Shown: positions 8,518 through 13,099 of the stretch, in pieces
Position numbering within the stretch: the stretch's first letter is position 1
Layout of the letters: each line of letters begins with the position of its first letter
Assembly: GCA_016219145.1 (NCBI GenBank)
Contig: JACRCG010000202.1
Coordinates: 1 to 13,099 of the forward strand
Reading direction: 5' to 3'
DNA: 13,099 bases
From: Deltaproteobacteria bacterium
GTDB lineage: Bacteria; Desulfobacterota; Desulfuromonadia; Geobacterales; Pseudopelobacteraceae
Program-made: the position numbers and the translations under genes
The notes under the pieces: generated by a model
Databases searched by the model: none
Told to the model about the DNA's origin: nothing
Seen by the model: the letters and a program-made list of their open reading frames with translations, nothing else

Positions 8518-8627
8518 GGACGCGGATCAAATCTGATGAACGCAGATTTGGAAAATAAAAAGCTTTTGACTTAACCAGGATTAAAAGTTTTGGGGTTGAT
8601 CAGCGTCATCCGCCTTTATCCGCGTCC
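8518..8627 (+). repeat. ACGCGGAT inverted-repeat element, copy A
   Basis: This is the only copy outside the right-hand array. The left arm opens GGACGCGGATCAAATCTGAT; the right arm closes with CATCCGCCTTTATCCGCGTCC-type units in the opposite sense. The middle (TTTTGACTTAACCAGGATTA) is recognisably the same as in the other copies but more diverged, and one left unit reads ACGCAGAT. It fills most of the 171-base gap before the TPR/Ig/CsgG gene and ends 27 bases before that start codon, so it could affect expression of that gene as an RNA hairpin. Confidence 0.85.
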
Positions 8628-8654
8628 CATAAAAGTTTTTTTCGAGAGGTACCC

Positions 8655-10619
8655 ATGCAACGAATCATCCTGATCGCTATCATACTGCTCGCCCTCCCCT
8701 GCCAGCCGCTTTTCGCCGCCGAAGGGAGCGGCACTTTCCGCGCCAAATGGTGGAACTACTACCAGCGCGGGCTGGACAAAATAGAAGGTGGACAATGGCA
8801 AGAAGCCGTTAACGAGCTTACACAGGCCAACTCCATGCGGGACAAAGACCAGCGCATGGCACGCACCTACGGCATGAACTTTATCGACTACTTTCCGCAC
8901 CGCGAACTGGGCATCGCGTATCTGAGCCTGGGGAGACAGGAAGAGGCCATCCGCGAGCTGGAAAAGTCTATCGAACAGAAAAAATCGGCCAAGGCTTATC
9001 ATTACCTGGACAAAGCCAGGAAGGCGCTGCTTAAGCGCCAGGGTGCAGCCATGTCACCCCCTGCCATCACACTCACATCTCTCAAGCCGGAGCAGACGCT
9101 CGGAAGCAACCGGATCAGAGTTGCCGGGCGGGTTAACGGCGAAGGCTATGTTACCTGTGTAACCATAAACAAACGGGAAATTGAACTGGACCTGGCCGCC
9201 AGAGAGGTACTGTTTGATCAGGAGATTGTGCTTGGGGATGATGAAAACATCATCAACATTGAGGCCGAGGATCTGATGGGCAAGAAAGCCCGCTCCACAG
9301 CGAAAGTTATTGTTGATATCGAAGGCCCTCTGATCAGCGTAGCCGAACTTGTCGAGGTCGTGCGGGAAGGAAAAAGATTTATCCGCATTGCAGGTGAAGC
9401 ATCAGACAAAAGCGGTGTACAGAGTGTCGTAATTAACGGCAAGGAATTGTACGCCGCCAATGCCGGCAGTTTTGACTTTGATATATCCATCGACAAAGCC
9501 CGCACACTGGCCGGCATAACAATCACGGCGACAGACTCCCTTGGAAATCAGACTTCAGCCGATATGAATGTTGCCAGAGAACTGGCCGCTTTTGCCAGAA
9601 AGCCGGAGCGGATTTTGGTCGCGTCCGCCCTGCCCCGCATCTTCTCGTCCGACAGGGAGAAACCTGTCATAACGCTCAAGGAAAGCGGAGAACTGCCGGA
9701 ACTTTTTGTTGACAGGTATTATATTGAAGGAAGTGTCTCCGACAACGAAAGAGTTGATCGAATCACCATCAACAACAGCGAGATACCGGTAAAAAAAGGG
9801 AAAAAGGTATTTTTCAGCAGAATGGTACAGCTGCTTGAGGGCTCAAACAAAATCAGCATCAGCGCCGCAGACTCTGCCGGAAACAGGGCTGAAACCGATC
9901 TGTTGATCCGCCGGAAAGTGCCGGCAGTCCTGCAAGCCGGATCAAGGATGAGCGTCACTGTCCTCCCCTTCAACGGCAAGCTCAAAAACGCCGAATATCT
10001 GGACATCGCCGACGACTACCTGATGGGTGCCCTGGTCGATCAGAAGCGCTTTCAGGTGATAGAGCGGGAAAAGCTGAAACAACTGCTGGCCGAGCAGAAA
10101 CTGTCCAAGGAAAAGCTGACTGACCCGAGCCATTCGGTACGGATCGGCAAATTAATTGCGGCCGACGCAATTCTGGCGACAACGGTTCAGGAGAGCCGCA
10201 CCTCCCTGGAGTTCATCACCAGAGTTATCAGCACCGAGACATCAGAAGTCATGGACGTCAAGGATGTCTTTGTGGAAACAGGCAGCCCGAACACGATCAG
10301 GGATATCATGGCCGGTCTGGCAACCCGGATTGCGCGCGGCTTCCCGCTTTTGGAGGGGATAGTCCTGAAATCCGATCAGGGTGAAATACTTACTGATCTC
10401 GGAAGCGCAGCTGCAATCCATAAAGGGACCGGTTTCATCGTATTCAGGAAAGGGCCGGACATCAAGCATCCGGTAACTGGCAAATCTCTTGGCAGCGAAA
10501 CCATCAAGCTGGCCGAAGGACATCTGGATGAAATCCAGAGCGGATTTTCACGTGGCAAGCTGAACGACAAAGTTAAAAAGCAGCCGATCAAGGCTGCTGA
10601 TTTGATAATCACGAAGTGA
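8655..10619 (+). CDS. Secreted TPR - Ig-like - CsgG-like protein
   Basis: This 654-residue protein has a GAGG site five bases before the ATG. A signal peptide covers 1-22 (cleavage near FAA-EG). Residues about 32-120 hold two TPR-like helical repeats (GGQWQEAVNELTQA; YLSLGRQEEAIRELEKS). About 136-420 form three Ig-like beta modules, each ending in a strand of the NIINIEAEDLMG / NKISISAADSAGN type. From about 430 comes a CsgG/FlgO-like domain, then a C-terminal beta domain (about 566-654). This last half parallels the periplasmic end of the cyclase-CHAT fusion: VIEREKLKQLLAEQKL here against VVEREVLDKLLVELKL there, both followed by L-x-DP-x-x-S-x-R-x-GKL. The shared module and the gene order suggest the two proteins touch the same partner, or each other, in the periplasm. 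The protein has no lipobox cysteine. Precise function is unknown; CsgG-type domains are typical of outer-membrane assembly factors. Confidence 0.8.
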   Translation: MQRIILIAIILLALPCQPLFAAEGSGTFRAKWWNYYQRGLDKIEGGQWQEAVNELTQANSMRDKDQRMARTYGMNFIDYFPHRELGIAYLSLGRQEEAIRELEKSIEQKKSAKAYHYLDKARKALLKRQGAAMSPPAITLTSLKPEQTLGSNRIRVAGRVNGEGYVTCVTINKREIELDLAAREVLFDQEIVLGDDENIINIEAEDLMGKKARSTAKVIVDIEGPLISVAELVEVVREGKRFIRIAGEASDKSGVQSVVINGKELYAANAGSFDFDISIDKARTLAGITITATDSLGNQTSADMNVARELAAFARKPERILVASALPRIFSSDREKPVITLKESGELPELFVDRYYIEGSVSDNERVDRITINNSEIPVKKGKKVFFSRMVQLLEGSNKISISAADSAGNRAETDLLIRRKVPAVLQAGSRMSVTVLPFNGKLKNAEYLDIADDYLMGALVDQKRFQVIEREKLKQLLAEQKLSKEKLTDPSHSVRIGKLIAADAILATTVQESRTSLEFITRVISTETSEVMDVKDVFVETGSPNTIRDIMAGLATRIARGFPLLEGIVLKSDQGEILTDLGSAAAIHKGTGFIVFRKGPDIKHPVTGKSLGSETIKLAEGHLDEIQSGFSRGKLNDKVKKQPIKAADLIITK

Positions 10620-10782
10620 AATAACAGCATAACTGCATGGCTTCATGTTAATAAAACCACGCTGAATGTTATGTAAATTTCGTTGAAATTGTGATATTTA
10701 CCTCGAACATATTTTCGTAACCAAAGAGGATGAAACAAGCCAAAAACAGATTCTTCTTACCCCTGATTGAATGCTTTTGACT

Positions 10783-10814
10783 TCATCCGTGTTCATCAGC
10801 GTGCATCAGCGGTT
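10783..10814 (+). repeat. Decayed half-element of ATCCGTGTTC type
   Basis: CATCCGTGTTCATCAGCGTG is followed by GCATCAGCGGTT: three tandem units reading like the right arm of an inverted-repeat element with another unit sequence. It is preceded by GCTTTTGACTT, which matches the middle of copy A. A left arm may survive in degraded form from about 10721 (AACC...GGATGAA), but I cannot align it with confidence. Confidence 0.45.
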
Positions 10815-10822
10815 ACAATAAT

Positions 10823-10877
10823 GATTTTGAAGTTTATTATGAAAGAAATTCCGCGCTGCTGCGTATACACATTAACA
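10823..10877 (+). repeat. Array linker, copy before element B
   Basis: This 55-base stretch starts GATTTTGAAGTTTATTATGA and ends in ATTAACA. It matches the 61-base linker found between elements C-D, D-E and F-G with a few substitutions. Its presence directly upstream of element B shows that B belongs to the same tandem family and not to an independent insertion. Confidence 0.75.
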
Positions 10878-10985
10878 GGACGCGGATCACATCTGATGAA
10901 CGCGGATTTTGAATCAATCAGGTTTTGACGTAACCAGGAATATTGGCTTTAGCCTTATCCGCGTCATCCGCCTTAATCCGCGTCC
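10878..10985 (+). repeat. ACGCGGAT inverted-repeat element, copy B
   Basis: The left arm has units GGACGCGGATCACATCTGAT and GAACGCGGAT; the right arm ends in ATCCGCGTCC. The middle contains TTTTGACGTAACCAGGAATA as in the other copies. It ends 46 bases before the GTG start of the PIN-domain gene; the first 14 bases after it (AATATAGATTTTGA) are identical to the linker that follows element D. Confidence 0.85.
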
Positions 10986-11021
10986 AATATAGATTTTGAC
11001 TGTTTTTTATGAACAAACCCT

Positions 11022-11027
11022 GGAGGG
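11022..11027 (+). promoter_or_regulatory. Ribosome binding site for the PIN gene
   Basis: GGAGGG lies four bases before the GTG at 11032. This decides that start over the longer frame that opens with a TTG at 10996 inside the repeat linker. Confidence 0.75.
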
Positions 11028-11031
11028 ATGT

Positions 11032-11517
11032 GTGAAACCAACGATTTACATGGAAACAACCATTCCCAGTTACCTGGCATCACGACTCAGCACCAACATA
11101 ATTACTGCGGGTCAACAGATTTTGACCCGTGAATGGTGGGAACAAGAACGTCATCATTACCGTTTGTACGTTTCTCAGGCAGTACTTGATGAATGCGGGG
11201 GTGGTGACAAGGAACAAGCCAGGAAGAGACTGGCTATAATCCGCTCAATTCCGTTACTTCCCATCAATGATGCCGTTGGCGTACAAGCCTCCATCTATAT
11301 GGATTTACTCGGAATTCCTACATCATCGGCTATGGATGCAATTCATCTGGCTATTTCAGTTGCCTACCGCATTGACTATCTGTTGACATGGAACTGTCGC
11401 CATCTGGCCCATGGCGAAACCCGCATGAAACTGCATCGCTATAACGCTGCACACGGGCTGCATGAACCAATGATTGTGACACCGCAGGAATTGGAGGGAA
11501 ACAATGACATATCGTGA
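11032..11517 (+). CDS. PIN-domain protein, VapC-like toxin
   Basis: This 161-residue protein starts at GTG. It matches the PIN-domain family that opens KPTIYMETTIPSYLASR. Acidic positions expected to bind metal in this RNase fold are Glu8, Glu54 (VLDECGGGD), Asp102 (SAMDAIHLAIS) and probably Asp115; TWNCRHL near 119-125 is typical of the family. VapC-type PIN proteins cut RNA and are held in check by a small partner encoded next to them. Here the downstream gene overlaps by 14 bases and would be that partner, a toxin-first order common in this subfamily. The gene sits in a gap of the ACGCGGAT repeat array: it begins where a linker would be expected after element B. The target RNA cannot be told from sequence. 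Confidence 0.85.
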   Translation: MKPTIYMETTIPSYLASRLSTNIITAGQQILTREWWEQERHHYRLYVSQAVLDECGGGDKEQARKRLAIIRSIPLLPINDAVGVQASIYMDLLGIPTSSAMDAIHLAISVAYRIDYLLTWNCRHLAHGETRMKLHRYNAAHGLHEPMIVTPQELEGNNDIS

Positions 11518-11761
11518 CAAAATTGTGGATGAAGTGCGTGCTATTCGTGAACAGCTTTGTAATCAGGCCGGAAGCCTTGAAAATATTCTTGCCACCTTGC
11601 GTAAGGAAGAGTCAGCACATCCCGGACGTATGGCCAAACCTCCTGCACCCGATTACGGTACGCAACCGGTCAGCGTGCCAGGTAGACATAAAAAAATTGC
11701 CCTTCCTCTTTGCGCCGAAGACAGGGCGAAGTATGAAAAGAGTAAAACAAAATCCCTTTAA
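11504..11761 (+). CDS. Small partner of the PIN toxin, probable antitoxin
   Basis: This 85-residue protein overlaps the PIN gene by 14 bases and has its own GGAGG six bases before the ATG. The N-terminus (YRDKIVDEVRAIREQLCNQA) is helical and charged, as in the short partners usually found beside this kind of PIN protein. The C-terminal half is rich in Pro and basic residues and has no obvious DNA-binding fold. Antitoxin function is inferred from position and size. A 150-residue frame starting at 11514 in another phase overlaps it but has no support. Confidence 0.65.
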   Translation: MTYRDKIVDEVRAIREQLCNQAGSLENILATLRKEESAHPGRMAKPPAPDYGTQPVSVPGRHKKIALPLCAEDRAKYEKSKTKSL

Positions 11762-11790
11762 CGTTCATCCGTGTTCAATAGATTTAACAG

Positions 11791-11883
11791 GTAGGGGCGC
11801 GGTCCGTGACCCGCCCGCCTTCAGGTTGTTTGGAAATCAGAAAACAAAATCAAAACCAGGGCAGGTTTGGAACCTGCCCCTAC
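11791..11883 (+). repeat. Third inverted-repeat family, GTAGGGGC...GCCCCTAC
   Basis: The left end GTAGGGGCGCGGTCCGTGAC and the right end GGTTTGGAACCTGCCCCTAC form an imperfect inverted repeat around an A-rich middle. The right arm alone makes a perfect hairpin: a 9-bp stem GGGCAGGTT/AACCTGCCC (11859-11879) with a three-base TGG loop. On the plus strand no T-run follows; read from the minus strand the hairpin is followed by a T-rich tract, so weak termination in that direction is possible. Just before it, TTCATCCGTGTTCA (11764-11777) is another fragment of the ATCCGTG type. Confidence 0.65.
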
Positions 11884-11892
11884 GAAAAAATA

Positions 11893-11931
11893 ATGAAAGA
11901 AATTCCGCGCTGCCGCGTATAACCATTAACA
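11893..11931 (+). repeat. Array linker, 3' part, before element C
   Basis: ATGAAAGAAATTCCGCGCTG and the following bases to ATTAACA equal the 3' two thirds of the 61-base linker. The 5' part is missing, consistent with the PIN/antitoxin cassette having split or replaced it. Confidence 0.7.
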
Positions 11932-12043
11932 GGACGCGGATCACATCTGATGAACGCGGATTTTGAAAGCAAAAAGGACTTTGACGTAACCATGAATATA
12001 AAGGTTTTAGCCTTATCCGCGTCATCCGCCTTTATCCGCGTCC
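11932..12043 (+). repeat. ACGCGGAT inverted-repeat element, copy C
   Basis: The outer 10 bp (GGACGCGGAT / ATCCGCGTCC) and the inner ACGCGGAT / ATCCGCGT units pair perfectly; the unit between them is imperfect. The middle reads CTTTGACGTAACCATGAATA. The 61-base linker follows at 12044-12104. Confidence 0.9.
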
Positions 12044-12104
12044 AATAAAGATTTTGAAGTTTATTATGAAAGAAATTCAGCGCTGCTGCGTATAACCATT
12101 AACA

Positions 12105-12214
12105 GGACGCGGATCAAATCTGATGAACGCGGATTTTAAGGGCAATAAGGCCTTTGACGTAACCAGGAATATTGGTTTTAGCCTTATCCGCGTCATCCGC
12201 CTTTATCCGCGTCC
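12105..12214 (+). repeat. ACGCGGAT inverted-repeat element, copy D
   Basis: It starts 173 bases after copy C and is near identical to it. It carries the CAAATCTG variant in the left arm, as do copies A and G. The 61-base linker follows at 12215-12275, which with the element gives the array period of about 172 bases. Confidence 0.9.
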
Positions 12215-12275
12215 AATATAGATTTTGAAGTTTATTATGAAAGAAATTCAGCGCTGCCGCGTATAACCATTAACA

Positions 12276-12386
12276 GGACGCGGATCACATCTGATGAACG
12301 CGGATTTTAAGGGCAATAAGGCCTTTGACGTAACCAGGAATATAAGGTTTTAGCCTTATCCGCGTCATCCGCCTTTATCCGCGTCC
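12276..12386 (+). repeat. ACGCGGAT inverted-repeat element, copy E
   Basis: It starts 171 bases after copy D and carries the CACATCTG variant. It is followed not by a full linker but by AAACAGATTTTGAC and then, 22 bases after the element, by the GxxExxY gene start. Confidence 0.9.
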
Positions 12387-12408
12387 AAACAGATTTTGAC
12401 AGGTGGAT

Positions 12409-12846
12409 ATGAACGATAAACTGAAACATAACGAACTTACCGATGTGGTTATTAGCTGTTTTTACACGGTTTATAATGCTTTGGGGTATGGCTTTCTTGA
12501 GAAGGTATACGAGAATGCTCTTCTTCATGAACTTACAAAACGTGGCGTATCTGCTTCATGCCAGTTTCCGATTATCGTCTATTATGATGGGAAAACGGTT
12601 GGCGAATATTTTGCGGATATGGTTGTAGAGAGTTCGCTGATAATCGAAATCAAGGCAGCCAAGAATATCATCCCGGAACATGAGGCCCAATTGTTGAATT
12701 ACCTCAAGGCTACAGACATTGAAGTAGGCCTGCTTCTGAATTTTGGCCCAAAACCAGAATTCAGGCGCAAGGCTTTTGATAATTCAGGCAAGTCAAACAA
12801 TGACCTGTTTGGGACGCGGATCACATCTGATGAACGCGGATTTTAA
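12409..12846 (+). CDS. GxxExxY-family protein, PD-(D/E)XK nuclease fold
   Basis: The ATG at 12409 gives 145 residues; an in-frame GTG at 12403 overlaps the AGGTG that probably serves as ribosome binding site. The name-giving motif is G28-F-L-E31-K-V-Y34. The nuclease-like core follows as Asp70 (GEYFADMVV), Glu80 and Lys82 (LIIEIKAAK), then QLLNYLK (94-100), conserved in the family, and LLLNFG. PD-(D/E)XK enzymes cut nucleic acid, but the function of this family is not settled. Residues 135-145 (GTRITSDERGF) and the stop codon are encoded by repeat element F, so the original C-terminus has been replaced or extended. The gene fills the gap between elements E and F on the same strand as the array. 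Family assignment is firm; activity and any role in moving the repeats are open. Confidence 0.85.
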   Translation: MNDKLKHNELTDVVISCFYTVYNALGYGFLEKVYENALLHELTKRGVSASCQFPIIVYYDGKTVGEYFADMVVESSLIIEIKAAKNIIPEHEAQLLNYLKATDIEVGLLLNFGPKPEFRRKAFDNSGKSNNDLFGTRITSDERGF

Positions 12847-12922
12847 GGGCAAATAGGCCTTTGACGTAACCAGGAATATAAGGTTTTAGCCTGATCCGCG
12901 TCATCCGCCTTTATCCGCGTCC
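12812..12922 (+). repeat. ACGCGGAT inverted-repeat element, copy F
   Basis: Same structure as copy E with the CACATCTG variant. Its first 35 bases are the 3' end of the GxxExxY reading frame. No linker 3' part precedes it, unlike copies B, C, D, E and G. The 61-base linker follows at 12923-12983. Confidence 0.9.
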
Positions 12923-12983
12923 AATAAAGATTTTGAAGTTTATTATGAAAGAAATTCAGCGCTGCCGCGTATAACCATTAACA

Positions 12984-13094
12984 GGACGCGGATCAAATCT
13001 GATGAACGCGGATTTTAAGGGCAAAAAGGCCTTTGACGTAACCAGGAATATAAGGTTTTAGCCTTATCCGCGTCATCCGCCTTTATCCGCGTCC
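12984..13094 (+). repeat. ACGCGGAT inverted-repeat element, copy G
   Basis: It starts 172 bases after copy F and carries the CAAATCTG variant. The next linker begins (AATAA) at the window edge, so the array continues to the right. Confidence 0.9.
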
Positions 13095-13099
13095 AATAA

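Larger units (their letters stand above)
10620..11031 (+). other. Intergenic stretch with repeat fragments, no gene seen
   Basis: I see no credible coding region here on either strand. Bases 10620-10720 hold no clear terminator hairpin or promoter. From about 10721 the stretch consists of a decayed repeat, a copy of the array linker and array copy B, then the leader of the PIN gene. Confidence 0.6.

Noticed and set aside
10996..11031. Longer N-terminus of the PIN protein from a TTG start
   Set aside because: The extra 12 codons come from repeat linker sequence, while GGAGGG stands four bases before the GTG at 11032 and the family begins at that point.
11859..11879. Plus-strand rho-independent terminator after the antitoxin gene
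   Set aside because: The stem is perfect, but it is followed by CTACGAAAAAA and not by a T-run.
11514..11966. 150-codon plus-strand frame overlapping the antitoxin gene
   Set aside because: It overlaps the better supported antitoxin frame, has no ribosome binding site of its own, and its second half runs through two repeat elements.
12063..12275. Nine-codon mini-frame MKEIQRC(C/R)V* in each linker
   Set aside because: It recurs because the linkers are copies of each other. No ribosome binding site precedes it and its last codons vary, so translation is unlikely, though the ATGAA may be a remnant gene start.
10823..13099. Integron cassette array with attC sites
   Set aside because: The palindromes suggest it, but the conserved RYYYAAC/GTTRRRY core sites are not at the element ends and no integrase gene is present.
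11893..13099. CRISPR array
   Set aside because: The repeated unit is about 172 bases, both parts are conserved, and there are no unique 30-40-base spacers or cas genes.

Overview
The window looks like chromosomal DNA of a Gram-negative deltaproteobacterium, most likely of the Geobacter group (Desulfuromonadia). This is inferred from the FadL-type beta-barrel, a lipoprotein lipobox, the IAEVQSAINMFLG-style dockerin, and a sigma factor next to a cyclase-CHAT protein. No rRNA, tRNA, CRISPR array, phage gene or transposase is visible.

Region 1 (1-3003) holds the 3' end of a long secreted protein with seven fibronectin-III-like modules and a C-terminal dockerin. Three bases after its stop codon comes a small lipoprotein with a cohesin domain, so the two could form a cell-surface cohesin-dockerin pair.

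Region 2 (3000-8483) is a tightly packed signalling set: a sigma-70/ECF-like factor that overlaps the cohesin gene by ATGA, a 226-residue anti-sigma-like protein without zinc ligands, an 897-residue fusion, and a FadL/OmpP1-like outer-membrane barrel. The fusion joins a class III adenylate cyclase, a CHAT caspase-like protease, one membrane helix and a periplasmic CsgG/FlgO-like domain. It overlaps the gene before it by 14 bases and the gene after it by ATGA. Region 3 (8655-10619) is a secreted protein with TPRs, Ig-like domains and the same CsgG-like module found at the end of the fusion. I infer one envelope-spanning sensory system: outer-membrane and periplasmic parts report through the membrane helix to cytoplasmic cyclase and protease domains, with transcriptional output through the sigma factor.

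Region 4 (10620-13099, plus one copy at 8518) is a repeat array. Seven ~110-bp imperfect inverted repeats built from ACGCGGAT units lie on the same strand; where tandem, they are separated by a conserved 61-bp linker, giving a ~172-bp period. Two linkers are occupied by genes in the same orientation: a PIN-domain toxin with its small partner, and a GxxExxY-family PD-(D/E)XK protein whose last 11 codons come from the next repeat. A second inverted-repeat family forms part of the reading frame of the barrel gene, and a third lies downstream of the toxin-antitoxin pair. The array runs off the right edge.
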